NCBI RefSeq assembly: GCF_027579695.1
Contig: NC_083583.1
Location: 22,495,599 to 22,559,598 of the forward strand
Source of the DNA: Neoarius graeffei
Taxonomy: Eukaryota > Chordata > Actinopteri > Siluriformes > Ariidae
Reading direction: 5' to 3'
DNA length: 64,000 bases
Shown here: piece after piece, positions 25,601 through 35,409 of the stretch
Layout of the letters: every line of letters begins with the position of its first letter
Position numbering within the stretch: position 1 is the stretch's first letter
The notes under the pieces: generated by a model
The model's database searches: none
What the model was told of the DNA's origin: nothing
What the model saw: only the letters and a program-made list of their open reading frames with translations
Made by a program: the position numbers and the translations under genes

Positions 25601-27124
25601 ATGCAACCAATAACATGATTCATTGCTAATTTTAAATTTTGGTTACTGTTAAAGATGGTCACCCCTCCCTGCCCCCCCACACACACCCTGGTCTGGTCTC
25701 GACCCAGTCTTGACTATAACACTAGTTGTTACCATAGAAGGAAAAGGAGGGTAAACAAGGCCATGCAGAGTGTGATGGGTGAAAAGGGACAGAATCATGG
25801 TAGATGAAAAGTGAATACTGAAATCTGAATATCTGCAACTGATCCAGGTAGAAGGTGGCACAGATAAAGAACTTCTACCTATACTGTATCAACCGCGAGT
25901 TGGCCTAGTGGTTAGCATGTCTGCTTCTCGATCGGGAATTCTACTTGTGGTCAGGTCATACCAAAGACCATCATAAAAATGGTACCTACTGCCATCTGGC
26001 AAGGCACACTGCAATACAGATGCAAGTGGGGAGTCAAACTCTCGCGGTTACCAGAGGACTAGCCCCTACGTTGAATGTGAAGAGCAGAAAGATTTTACCG
26101 AATTACTTGTTGAACCCCTGCCAAAGTTTTAATCAACAAACTACTCCTATTGAATTATATTAAATACACTTTAGTCATTTTTACACCCTTGTTTTCAAGT
26201 TATCATTAGAGCAGTTAGAGGTCTACTAATTTATTTTGCCAAACCTATCTTTTCGTTTCTACAGATCGAGGGTATGGTACCTGCGAGATTGACTGGGCCA
26301 AAGCGAATTACTCCACCATCCACAAATCCTACATCATCACCATCCTGATCTTTTGTTTCTTTGTTCCTGTATTGATCATGCTGTTCTGCTACATTTCCAT
26401 CATCAACACTGTGAAGAGAGGCAACGCCATGTCAGCACATGGAGACTTGACTGACCGACAGAGGAAGATCGAGAGAGATGTCACCATAGTGAGTGGGATT
26501 TAATTTATCTTAATTTATTTATCTTTCATACATTGGCTTGATGATCACCCATCAAGAAGCATACTAAATCATCTTGGAAGTGGAGATAGACATCTCCAAA
26601 TCAAAGCCTTTGTTTTGTCCGTGTCTCAGGTTTCAATCGTCATCTGCACAGCGTTCATCCTGGCTTGGTCTCCGTATGCCGTGGTGTCCATTTGGTCAGC
26701 GTGCGGCTTCCATGTACCCAGTCTGACCAGCATCTTCACCCGGCTCATTGCAAAGTCTGCAAGCTTCTATAACCCACTCATCTACTTTGGCCTCAGCTCC
26801 AAATTTCGCAAAGATGTTGCTGTGCTGCTGCCTTGCCCCCGACATCGCAATGACGCAGTCAAACTCAAACGCTATACACACATGAAGGCCAAAGGAGAAG
26901 AGCATCACAGGTACAGAGCTGAGGGACAGGAGGCGTGCATTCCTGCTTACCAACAGGCCAAGGAGGAGCCCCAGGCAGGAGGAGAGCCTATTCATTTTAT
27001 GCCCAGCCCTGACTCTGGTGTGTGCAGCCACCCCCACACTTCTCCTCTACTCAACAACCAGGGGCATTTCATTCAGATGCTTCAAACGTCTGAATCCCTC
27101 ATGTATGAGTCTGACAGACTGTAG
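13489..27124 (+). CDS. Opsin, neuropsin (OPN5-like) group; six exons, complete, 419 aa
   Basis: This is a light-sensing seven-transmembrane GPCR. Coding exons are 13489-13618, 14665-14870, 21203-21302, 23623-23727, 26265-26488 and 26630-27124; all introns are GT-AG and phases join exactly (1260 bases, 419 residues plus stop). Visible landmarks are: FGNSIV in TM1 (N51), NLAISD in TM2 (D79), the disulfide pair C111 and C187, W162, and the retinal-binding lysine K297 in LIAKSASFYNPLIY, which also holds NPxxY. TRY at 135-137 replaces E/DRY. D114 and D181 occupy the rhodopsin E113 and E181 positions. The N-terminus has a glycosylation sequon at N18 (NFS), and the Cys324 region after helix 8 could be palmitoylated. 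The start is supported by an in-frame TGA 15 bases upstream (13474-13476). The overall pattern (CEIDWAKANY, WSPYAVVSIW) fits the fish opsins related to OPN5 (opn6-9 types). I cannot assign the exact paralogue; opn6-like is my best guess. Confidence 0.93.
13619..14664 (+). other. Opsin intron 1
   Basis: AT-rich intron with an ATATC-type short tandem repeat at about 14546-14572. No transposon is recognised. Confidence 0.8.
14665..14870 (+). CDS. Opsin exon 2
   Basis: It encodes residues 45-112: the rest of TM1 (WLSWFGNSIVIFVLF), loop 1, TM2 (LTLNLAISDASISVFGY), extracellular loop 1 and the disulfide cysteine C111. It is bounded by TTCCACAG and GTACAG. The phase is 1 in and 0 out. Confidence 0.95.
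15968..16327 (+). repeat. tRNA-derived SINE (family A) in opsin intron 2
   Basis: A full-length + strand copy (GGCGGCACGGTGGTGTAG to GAGATAATGAGAATGAG), flanked by the perfect duplication AAAATATAACTC. Confidence 0.95.
18346..19158 (-). pseudogene. Tc1 transposase fragment, catalytic Glu lost
   Basis: A 270-residue C-terminal two-thirds of a Tc1/mariner transposase. The first catalytic Asp (LWTDETK) and second (QQDNDPKHTS) are present. The third acidic residue, normally in NPIE, is Val here (SPDLNPIVILW). The N-terminal helix-turn-helix region is missing because the LINE replaced it. It cannot be active. Confidence 0.92.
19363..20598 (-). mobile_element. 5'-truncated LINE (L2/CR1/Rex1-like) inside the Tc1
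   Basis: Reverse transcriptase translates on the - strand as [19 protein letters not shown] and LLKFADDTTVIGLI (20329-20601), continuing after a frame change into the thumb and C-terminal region at 19800-20351 (FRFLGSTISRDLKWE, SITVWFGSV). The 3' end is CAATAAAAGTGTTTCTG followed by an A run at about 19360. Confidence 0.88.
21203..21302 (+). CDS. Opsin exon 3
   Basis: It encodes residues 113-145 plus one base: TM3 and the start of loop 2. It includes D114 at the rhodopsin E113 position and the TRYIKGCHP segment replacing E/DRY. It is preceded by a pyrimidine-rich CTCTTTCAG acceptor and followed by GTAAAC. Confidence 0.93.
21693..21773. mobile_element. Miniature Tc1-type hairpin MITE
   Basis: About 80 bases with near-perfect arms: AGTCAAAAGTTTGGACAC on the left and GTGTCCAAACTTTTGACT on the right. 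The arms are the familiar Tc1-family terminal repeat and almost nothing lies between them. Confidence 0.75.
21778..23044. mobile_element. Kolobok-like element (TTAA ends, THAP exon)
   Basis: The ends are TTAAAGGTCCCATGGCATG and CATGCCATGGGACCTTTAA, an inverted pair including the TTAA target site. It contains a THAP-type exon (22059-22358) but no transposase core. Kolobok transposons are known to combine TTAA duplications with THAP domains, so I place it there. It is 1267 bases and non-autonomous. Confidence 0.75.
22059..22358 (+). pseudogene. THAP-domain first exon of a Kolobok-like transposon
   Basis: Reading from ATG at 22059, it has the THAP layout: W36 (TQWLNFIY), the C-x2-H pair in VCRKHFPEECF, and a terminal LKPGSIPSI resembling the AVPTIF box. 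Only one N-terminal Cys (RGC) is seen where two are expected. The exon ends at a consensus donor (CAA|GTAAGT), so it was originally spliced to a further exon not seen here. Confidence 0.7.
23623..23727 (+). CDS. Opsin exon 4
   Basis: It encodes residues 146-180 plus one base: TM4 with the conserved tryptophan W162, and the APLVGWGSYT entry into extracellular loop 2. The acceptor is TCTTTACAG and the donor GTCAGT. The split last codon becomes D181, the residue aligned with the E181 counterion. Confidence 0.95.
24150..24660 (+). repeat. Probable 5' region of a LINE
   Basis: A GC-richer block (AGTACAACCTACCACATGG, CACCCAGCAGGACTAAAAAC) that I remember as a repeated LINE leader in fish genomes. 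No coding domain is visible, so the assignment is tentative. Confidence 0.4.
25355..25725. repeat. MITE-like repeat with GGTCTTGG/CGGTCTTG motifs
   Basis: The ends are imperfect inverted copies (GTTGTAGTACTTGAAACCGG ... GACTATAACACTAGTTG), with many internal GGTCT/AGACC motifs. It is a common kind of fish repeat; the superfamily is unresolved. Confidence 0.5.
25893..26090 (+). repeat. tRNA-derived SINE (family C)
   Basis: It begins CCGCGAGTTGGCCTAGTGG, a tRNA-like head, and shares its body with the - strand copy at 3413-3648. It ends about 175 bases before opsin exon 5. Confidence 0.8.
26265..26488 (+). CDS. Opsin exon 5
   Basis: It encodes residues 182-255: extracellular loop 2 with disulfide C187 (TCEIDW), TM5 (IITILIFCFFVPVLIMLF) and the basic third cytoplasmic loop ending near TM6 (RQRKIERDVTI). 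The acceptor is TTTCTACAG and the donor GTGAGT. Confidence 0.95.
26630..27124 (+). CDS. Opsin exon 6 and stop
   Basis: It encodes residues 256-419: TM6 (FILAWSPYAVVSIW), TM7 with K297 and NPLIY, helix 8, and a roughly 100-residue cytoplasmic tail rich in Ser, Pro and Gln, ending TAG. The preceding intron is only 141 bases, against 1-6 kb for the others. Confidence 0.97.
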   Translation, partial: VSIVICTAFILAWSPYAVVSIWSACGFHVPSLTSIFTRLIAKSASFYNPLIYFGLSSKFRKDVAVLLPCPRHRNDAVKLKRYTHMKAKGEEHHRYRAEGQEACIPAYQQAKEEPQAGGEPIHFMPSPDSGVCSHPHTSPLLNNQGHFIQMLQTSESLMYESDRL

Positions 27125-27249
27125 AATGTAATGAATCAATCTGTAACTATTCTGATTTGAATTTTAACAAAATACAAAAACTTGACCAGATGAACTGAAA
27201 AACTTTTTTCTTTTGTATATGTACTGTATGTAACTGATGAAAAATGAAA

Positions 27250-27255
27250 ATTAAA
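27250..27255 (+). other. Candidate opsin poly(A) signal (ATTAAA)
   Basis: ATTAAA lies about 126 bases after the opsin stop codon, followed by a T-rich run. It is the first good signal downstream. The position is plausible but unproven. Confidence 0.5.
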
Positions 27256-27694
27256 AGATTTTATCCAGTTTTTTTTTTTTAATTCTCTTCATCAATATAT
27301 ACTTATACATACCCACAATACTATTTGACTACCTGTGGACAGTGGTGTCGGTAGGATTTAACGCTTGCTTCATCTTTACCTAAAGAAAGCAATGCAGCAG
27401 AGCTTTAGTTCAGCTCTCTCACCTCTTTATCTGTACACTCTGCTCAAGCAGATCAGCTTCCAAAGCTTCAACATTCATGCTAATACTACAGTCAAAGCTG
27501 ACGTCATCTCATAGATTGCTAACTAGCAATCTCCACGAGCTCTATGCTGGATTGTTCATTAATATGGCATTGAATGTTACTGGAAAACCATAAGTGAGAA
27601 AATAAACTATTTTATTTTTAGGAACCAACAGTGAAACTTTACCATTATCTCTTGTTTGAGAATGTTGAATTTTTCATCCTATTAACAATCGTTC

Positions 27695-27903
27695 CTGCAC
27701 TAGCATTACATTACAGACATTTAGCGGACGGTCTAATATAAGCATTAGTGACGTACAACATACTCAGAGCATTCTGGGGAGCAGTTGGGGGTTAGGTGCC
27801 TCGCTCAAGGGCACTTCAGCCATTCCTGCTGGTCCAGGGAATCAAACTGGCAACCTTTTGATCCCAAAACTGCTTCTCTAAACATTAGGCCATGGCGCCA
27901 TTA
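27695..27903 (-). repeat. tRNA-derived SINE (family B)
   Basis: The - strand starts with a tRNA-like head (GGCCATGGC near 27897, then an A-box-like TAATG stretch, then the B-box-like TTTGATTCCC). It matches 43843-44026. Confidence 0.8.
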
Positions 27904-28069
27904 GCAGTATTCCACTGTGATGTCAGTGAATCAGACAACTGCTAACTGCACACAGGAATAATGAACCTCCTGAAAACACACCCCAAACAGTTCATTATAA
28001 ACATATTTAATGTATTTCAGGGTGGCATTTTTCTTTATATGGCTTATTTTCTCACTTCATGCATTATTT

Positions 28070-29180
28070 ATGACAGAGGGGAAACATCAGGGCCTTCTAG
28101 GCCTTCAGAGAAGGCCCAAACACATCAGCATTTCAAATCTGATATTATCTCTAGCCGCTTTATCCTGTTCTACAGGGTCGCAGGCAAGCTGGAGCCTATC
28201 CCAGCTGACTACGGGCGAAAGGCAGGGTACACCCTGGACAAGTCGCCAGGTCATCACAGGGCTGACACATAGACACAGACAACCATTCACACTCACATTC
28301 ACACCTACGGTCAATTTAGAGTCACCAGTTAACCTAACCTGCATGTCTTTGGACTGTGGGGGAAACCGGAGCACCCGGAGGAAACCCACGTGGACACGGG
28401 GAGAACATGCAAACTCCGCACAGAAAGGCCCTCGCCGGCCCCGGGGCTCGAACCCGGACCTTCTTGCTGTGAGGCAACAGCGCTAACCACTACACCACTG
28501 TGCCGCCCAGCATTTCAAATGTTATATTTAATTTCTTTCATTCTTTAATTTCATTATAATTATTCTCTTCTAATTTGGCCTAATTTTCTATCAAATTTGC
28601 TTCAGGAATGAAAGGGTTCCTGTCCTGAAAACATTAAAATCGAGTAATCCGATGAGATATTTTTGTTTGTTGTCTCTAGGCTGAGAAGAGTTTAGAGCTG
28701 GCTCACTCATTGATTAGGACTTCATTGCCAGGACAGAAGGCCATGGCAGTGTATGTTTATGTAGGAAGTGACAGATGAATTAACCAGTCTAATTTTGATT
28801 TATAGTGGGAGGGACCATAAATTTATCGCCCTCTGCCTTCTCGAAGGCCAACTCGAGCTTAACTGCGACTCGGCACCGTCAGCGCAGCAGCGAAGTCACC
28901 TTCTAGCCGGTGTAGCGTTCAACAGTAGTGTTAGCGAATGCTAATAAATCGGTCAAGCCAGTGCTATCGAGAGCAAGTAGCACAGGCTAACGACTGTGAA
29001 TCTAAGATTTCTGTCTCCAGACTCTTCTTCCATGCACGCTCACCACAGTATTCTTCACTCAGACTTAAGTATTCATTTCCCCGATGTAATTTACATAGTT
29101 ACTTTTAAAATCAACATCGACAACTACACACAACGGAGCAACCTGCCGCTAATCCCTTGCAAAATCCTTTGCCCTGTTGC
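28070..29180 (+). repeat. Unclassified 0.7-kb repeat, copy 1 (SINE-interrupted)
   Basis: It runs from GGGGAAACATCAGGGCC through GGACAGAAGGCCATGGCAG to CCTTTGCCCTGTTG. The inverse copy is at 34455-35150. A SINE inserted at 28144 splits it. No transposase is visible. Confidence 0.8.
28144..28508 (-). repeat. tRNA-derived SINE (family A)
   Basis: A full-length - strand copy inside the larger repeat. The duplicated AGCATTTCAAAT lies on both sides. It is nearly identical to the other young copies. Confidence 0.95.
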
Positions 29181-29821
29181 TATTTTGGTGTGTCTGACTA
29201 AGGTTTGTTTGAGCTGAAGACCCAGCTCTCATAGTAACGGTTCGCCACGGTTATTAACAATCGCTGTTCCTGCTCTAGCAGTGTCTCATTGTGATGTCAA
29301 TGAACCAGACAACTGCTAACTGCACACAGGAATAATGAAATCACTAAAAACACCACAAACATCTCATTATAAACATATTTAATGTATTTCAGGGTGGCGT
29401 TTTTCTTTACATGGCTCATTTTCTCACTTCATACATAATTTTATGAAACTGTTGGTCAGGTTTCTTATGCTGTTATTTATCAGGATAATTTGCACGTCTA
29501 GACAGCACCTTTCTCCAGCTGGATTCAGACTATGATTTAATGGAAACATCAGTGAAGCATTTTTCAGTCAACTGAAATAATCACTGTGCCTTTTCTAATG
29601 GAGATCATGAATGCTTCAATTCATAACTTAAAGGTAAAAATTTAAGGGAGAATGAGGTCACTTGTAACACTATTAATGGCTTCAATCAACAACAAACTAC
29701 AGTGTTGACACCACTGAGCTCTATATAAAATCTGGAGAGCTCATAGCATCTTCCCTGCTGTAGAGACAAGTGAAGCCATCTGACCGCCATCTTACCAATC
29801 ACACTGCATGTATTTGGCTTA
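29181..29821. other. Intergenic; partial repeat of 27900-28060
   Basis: Sequence at about 29250-29450 (ACAACTGCTAACTGCACACA, AAACATATTTAATGTATTTC) repeats that at 27930-28060 in the same orientation. Nothing else is recognised. Confidence 0.6.
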
Positions 29822-31345
29822 CGTGTTAAATCGTTGTATCCGATCAAACTTGTCCCAAGAAAAGTATTTCCTGACTTTTCCCCCTTTCATTACCTCCTCT
29901 TATTTTCTCCACTTTACCCACATTCCTTACATATCTTTATAGCACTCCCCTTCACTGTTATTGTCCCCCCCAGTCCAGTCTCTGATCATTTTTTGAACGT
30001 CTCTTTTACTACTATAATTATTTCAACAGAGATTATTTCAGTTTCTCTCTTAGAAGTATATCTTTCTCTTTTGTACAGTTCTTCCTTTATATCTATCCAT
30101 CTATTTTTATTATACCAAGACAAAGGCTGTACAATACTTCCTTTCTGTTTAGGACAGTTGTTGAAACAGGATTATTTTCTCATGCTTTTTGCCATTTTCA
30201 CTTCATTCTCACAGTCATGTCTTAACAGTATTTATTGGTCATATTGGTCAAGTCAAGTTTATTTTTATCGCGCTTTTAACAACAGACATTGTCGCAAAGC
30301 AGCTTTACAGAATTTTAGTGACTTTAAACATGAGCTAGTTTTATCCCTAATCTATCCCCAATGAACAAACCTGTGGCGACGGCGGCAAGGAAAAACTCCC
30401 TCAGACGACACGAGGAAGAAACCTCGAGACTCAAAAGGGAACCCATCCTCATTTGGGTGATAACAGATAGCGTGATTATAACATTTGAACAGTTTTAACA
30501 TGAAGTCTGTTTTGTTGAAGTTATAAAGCTGAATGAATATTGTGACTGAATTATGTGACCAATAAATACTGTTAAGACATGACTGTGAAAATGGCAAATA
30601 ACATGAGAAAATAATCCTGTTTCAACAACTGTCCTAAACAGAAAGGAAGTATTGTACAGCCTTTGTGTTGGTATTATAATAATAATAATAATAATAATAG
30701 ACAAAGAAATGAACTACTATACGAAAGAGAAAGATACACTGTATAAGAGAAAAACTCTTAAAATAATTATAGTAGTAAAAGAGTCGTTAAAAAATGATCA
30801 GAGACTGAACTGGGAAAGGAAACGAAAACAATAACAGCGAAGGGGAGTGCTATAAATATATGTAAGGAATGGAGGTAAAGTTGAGAAGATAAGTGGAGGT
30901 AATGAAAGGGAAAAAAAGTCAGGAGATACTTTTCTTGGGGCAAGTTTGATCGGGGCACAGTGGTGTAGTGGTTAGCGCTGTCGCCTCACAGCAAGAAGGT
31001 CCGGGTTCGAGCCCCGTGGCCGGCGAAGGCCTTTCTGTGTGGAGTTTGCATGTTCTCCCCGTGGGTTTCCTCCAGGTGCTCCGGTTTCCCCCACAGTCCA
31101 AAGACATGCAGGTTAGGTTAACTGGTGACTCTAAATTGACCGTAGGTGTGAATGTGAGTGTGAATGGTTGTCTGTGTCTATGTGTCAGCCCTGTGATGAC
31201 CTGGCGACTTGTCCAGGGTGTACCCCGCCTTTCGCCCGTAGTCAGCTGGGATAGGCTCCAGCTTGCCTGCGACCCTGTAGAACAGGATAAAGCGGCTACA
31301 GATAATGAGATGAGAAGTTTGATCGGATACAACGGTTTAACATAT
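29822..31345. mobile_element. Foldback (long inverted repeat) structure, SINE-interrupted
   Basis: The left arm (about 29822-30245) reappears inverted at 30545-30953 and 31315-31345. Markers are AGTCATGTCTTAACAGTATT (left) and AATACTGTTAAGACATGACT (right), with the outermost part GTTGTATCCGATCAAACTTG. The centre (30246-30540) carries a common fish repeat (AAAAACTCCCTCAGACGACA). Right-arm continuity is broken by a SINE. Confidence 0.85.
30954..31314 (+). repeat. tRNA-derived SINE (family A)
   Basis: A full-length + strand copy with the perfect 12-base duplication AAGTTTGATCGG at both ends. It is inserted in the right arm of the foldback structure. Confidence 0.96.
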
Positions 31346-31689
31346 AAGCCAAATACATGCGGTGCGAGTGGTAAGATGGCGGCCAGATGGCTTCACTCTG
31401 ACGAGCCTATGAGCTCTGCAGATTTTATACAGAGCTCAGTGTTTGACATTCACTCTGCACATGCTCAGTAGCATCCTCTGTCGGCTCGCAGAGGAACTGC
31501 AGCTCAGAACAATTTACTGTCAGAAGTATTAAAATAATTTTCCTCTGCAGATTGTTTTAAATTAAATTAAAAGTGTGTCTATTTGTATGGAAATGAATTC
31601 AAATGGGCTAGTTTTGATCACTGTCTAGTTGACTATCAGTAAAGCACGGAGCATAACTGACCATGCTAAGCTGGTTTAAGAAGAAGAAA

Positions 31690-32045
31690 CCTTTGTCACA
31701 TGCACACTTCAAACACAGTGAAATTCATCCTCTGCATTTCACCCATCTGAAGCAGTGAACACACGTGCACACCTAGATCAGTGGGCAGCCACACCAGAGC
31801 ACCCAGGGACCAGTCAGGGGTGAAGTACCTTGCTCAAGGGCACCTCAGCCCAAGGCTGCCCCACGTTAACCTAACTGCATGTCTTTGGATTGTGGGGGAA
31901 ACCAGAGCACCCGGAGGAAACCCACACAGACATGGGGAGAACATGCAAACTCCACACAGAAAGGTCCTCGCCGGCTGCTGGGTTCGACCCCGGAACCTTC
32001 TTGCTGTGAGGCGACTGTGCTAACCACTACACCACCATGCCGCCC
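31690..32045 (-). repeat. SINE with family A head and a different tail
   Basis: The tRNA head and first body segment match family A (GGCGGCATGGTGGTGTAG, B box GGGTTCGACCCC reading inward). The rest is unrelated to the A tail and contains CTTGCTCAAGGGCACCTCAG. A second example is at 39058-39330. Confidence 0.8.
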
Positions 32046-32209
32046 TAGAAGCTAGCTAGAAGGCCAGATTTTAATATGGTTGCCAGTGTGGATTGGAGTC
32101 CAAAGACTGTTCTTAACCATTATGGGACAATGAATATACCCAACAATCTGTTTTTCTCTCTCTCGTTACGTATGTCAAGATACCAGTGATTCTGACCTCT
32201 TCTGCTCTC

Positions 32210-32745
32210 CAGACCTACTTGATCCATCCTGATGCCCTACTTCTAGCTGAGGTTCTCATCACTTCACTCCAGTGGAGGATGGCCCACATAGACAGCCTAA
32301 AGATACACTTAGAAGATGGCTCTGGACACTTAATACAAACAGTTTTGCTCCGATAACTTTAGTACTGCAATTGTCATGAACAGTTTTGCACTCAAGTCTC
32401 CATCAAAGAACAGTTGATAACTTCAACAAAATAGACTTCATGATAAAACTATAATGAAGTTCCTGGTTACACAGTTGCACTTTTTGACTACATAGGACAC
32501 ACCTATAGAAGCGAGTTATTTATATTCATACTATCTGTTATCATCCAAATGAGGATGGGTTCCGTTTTGAGTCTGGTTCCTCTCAAGGTTCCTTCCTCAT
32601 GTCATCTTGAAGTTTTTCCCTGCCACTGTCATCTCAGGCTGCTCAATATGGACAAATTTATTATGTTAAAAATCTATATTTGTCTGTAAAGCTGCTTTGC
32701 AATAATGTCTACTGTTAAATGCACTATACAAATAAATCAACCTGA
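32210..32745 (+). repeat. Unclassified dispersed repeat, copy 2
   Basis: Colinear with 12350-12905 over about 540 bases, sharing for example CTTCAACAAAATAGACTTCA. It ends CTATACAAATAAATC. Confidence 0.75.
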
Positions 32746-33138
32746 GTTGACAAAGTACCCATCACAAAAAGTGTCCAAAAAACAAACCCCATAAAAAAGT
32801 GACTGTTCCAACTTACCTCACGCTCCCTTAACACCAAAGAAAATAAACTAATTACTTTCACATTTACGTCGTCATGCAGCATCTCAGACTCTGTAGTGAG
32901 CTTTTCCACACTGATCATCTAGCTGAATTCTTATTGATCCTTGTGTACACTCAAGACTGACTGGCAGATTGGGCCATTTCATTTCCACATGGATTTTTTT
33001 TAATCAAATAATACATTGGCTATAAATATAAATTTTCCAATTTGCTTAGTAGTCTGTTTTTTTTACTCAGGATCTCAAAATTTACATGCTGGTCATTTAA
33101 TTTATCTAGATATTTATAACTGCAGAAGGTTTAAACCA

Positions 33139-33509
33139 AGGCGGCACGGTGGTGTAGTGGTTTGCGCTGTCGCCTCACAGCAAGAAGGTCCGGGTTCGAG
33201 CCCCGTGGCCGGCGAGGGCCTTTCTGTGTGGAGTTTGCATGTTCTCCCCGTGTCCGCGTGGGTTTCCTCCGGGTGCTCCGGTTTCCCCCACAGTCCAAAG
33301 ACATGCAGGTTAGGTTAACTGGTGACTCTAAATTGACCGTAGGTGTGAATGTGAGTGTGAATGGTTGTCTGTGTCTATGTGTCAGCCCTGTGATGACCTG
33401 GCGACTTGTCCAGGGTGTACCCCGCCTTTCTCCCGTAGTCAGCTGGGATAGGCTCCAGCTTGCCTGCGACCCTGTAGAAGGATAAAGCGGCTAGAGATAA
33501 TGAGATGAG
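33139..33509 (+). repeat. tRNA-derived SINE (family A)
   Basis: A full-length copy flanked by a near-perfect 13-base duplication (AAGGTTTAAACCA / AAGATTTAAACCA). Confidence 0.95.
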
Positions 33510-33834
33510 AAGATTTAAACCACACTCTGGAAAGTCAAATTACTTTGTTTGAAATTAAACATGCTTAGGACGCCCTCTGTTGGTAGAAATAATCCAATGT
33601 GTGAAGATACTGTATTTGTTGTATTGTTCTGCAAAGAATCCTTAATGGTTCCCCCAGAGGGTCAAACTGCAGGATAATTATTCCCAATTAAATTCATTCT
33701 GTAGTTGATTTTATGATAGAGATACATACAAAAGAAAAACACGTTTCACTTCAGGAAAACTTGCATCATAGAAAATGCAAAATTTTCACCGCATGAAAGG
33801 ATTTTCCAGCCTTTCACAAATATAGTACTCTCAA

Positions 33835-35290
33835 AAGGTATTGGAATGGCAAGGCCAATTCTTTTGTTTTTGCTATACACTAAAGACATTTGGGTTTGAG
33901 ATCAGATGATCATCACGAGACAACAGATCAGAATTTCAGCTTTCATTTTTCAAAAAAAAAGAAAAAAAGAAAAAAAAACTGGAACATGTGACTGACAAAT
34001 GTTTCTTGTTGCTCAGGTGTGCCCTGTTGTTGACTGCTTTAAAAAAAATTAATAGCTGAATGTTGACTCTTGGGTTCACCTGTTAAGATTGCATTTATTG
34101 TTAAAAAGGTTAAACCAATATTATGACCACAGAGCTGTCGATGAGAGAAAGTAATTTTGAAGCAGAGAAAAAAAAAGTCAATTCGAAAAATCAAATCAGA
34201 ACCATGGCACAAGCACTGGGCTATAACCAATACAACAATTTGGAATGTCCTGAAAAAGAAAGAAACCACTAGTACACTAATAACCAAACATCGACCAGGT
34301 CAACCATGGAAAACAATCGCAGTTGAAGAGAGAAACACTGAGAGCTGTGAAGAAAAACCCAAAACAACAGTCAGTGACATCACCAGTGGTGAACCATGAA
34401 TATTAGAGCTGGGACTTGAGCTCAGCCAAAACTTCACCAGACACACCAAATAAAGGAACAGGGCAAAGGATTTTACAAGGGATTAGCGGCAGGCTGCCAG
34501 GTCACTCCGTTGTGTGTAGTTGTTGATTTTAAAAGTAACTAAATAAATTACATAGGAAAAGGAATACTCAAGTCTGAGTGAGGAATACTGTGGTGAATGT
34601 GTGTGGAAGAGGAGCCTGGAGACAGAAATCTTAGTTTCTTGGTCGTTATAGCACTGGCTTTATTAGCAGTTGCTAACACCACTGATGAGCGCTACACCAG
34701 CTGGAAGGTGACTTCACTGCTGTGCTGACGGTACAGAGTTGCGGTTAAGCTTGAGTTGGCCGTCAAGAAGGCTGAGGGCGATAATTATTTGGTCCCTCTC
34801 ACTATAAATCAAAATCTGGTTAATTCATGTGTCACTTCCTACATAAACATACACTGCCATGGCCTTCTGTCCTGGCAGTGAAGTCCTAACCAATGAGTGA
34901 ACCAGCTCTAAACTCTTCTCAGCCTAGAGACTGCAAGCAAAATATCTCACTGGATAACTCGATTTTAATGTTTTCAGGACAGTAACCCTTTCATTTCTGA
35001 AGCAAAATTGATAGAAAATAAGGCCAAATTAGAATTAAAAGAGAATAATTATAATGACATTGTGAAAGAATGAAATAAATTAAATAAAACTTTTGAAATG
35101 CTGATATGTTTGGGCCTTCTCTGAAGGCCCTGATGGTTCCCCTCTGGACATCAACAAGCTCCAAGGGGCACTGTTTGCCACACGTCAAGATACAAACCAC
35201 TCATCAGCAGTTAAGAATCGGAAGACCAGATTGAAATTTGCAAAGAAATACAAAGATGAGCCATAAAAGTTTGGAATCAACTCAATTAAC
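33835..35290 (+). pseudogene. Tc1-like transposase remnant split by another repeat
   Basis: The N-terminal helix-turn-helix part reads at 34157-34399 (KKSIRKIKSEPWHK, TTIWNVLKKKETT, HRPGQPWKT). After the interruption, the middle part resumes at about 35165-35265 (NRKTRLKFAKKYKDEP). The catalytic region is absent. Confidence 0.75.
34455..35150 (-). repeat. Unclassified 0.7-kb repeat, copy 2
   Basis: The inverse copy of 28070-29180, from CAGGGCAAAGGATTTTAC to GGGCCTTCTCTGAAGG. It sits within the Tc1 remnant, so it moved there as a unit. It is probably a DNA transposon of unknown class. Confidence 0.8.
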
Positions 35291-35320
35291 CTCAATCAAA
35301 GTGATAGAAAGGTTGTTAAA

Positions 35321-35408
<88 letters not shown>

Positions 35409-35409
35409 A
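35321..35409 (+). repeat. (GAAA)n microsatellite
   Basis: About 22 AAAG units in a row, almost uninterrupted. Confidence 0.97.

Larger units (their letters stand above)
23728..26264 (+). other. Opsin intron 4
   Basis: It holds a LINE-like repeat fragment (about 24150-24660), a palindrome of TTATCTATTAA/TTAATAGATAA at about 24095-24130, a MITE-like repeat (25355-25725) and a SINE (25893-26090). Confidence 0.75.
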
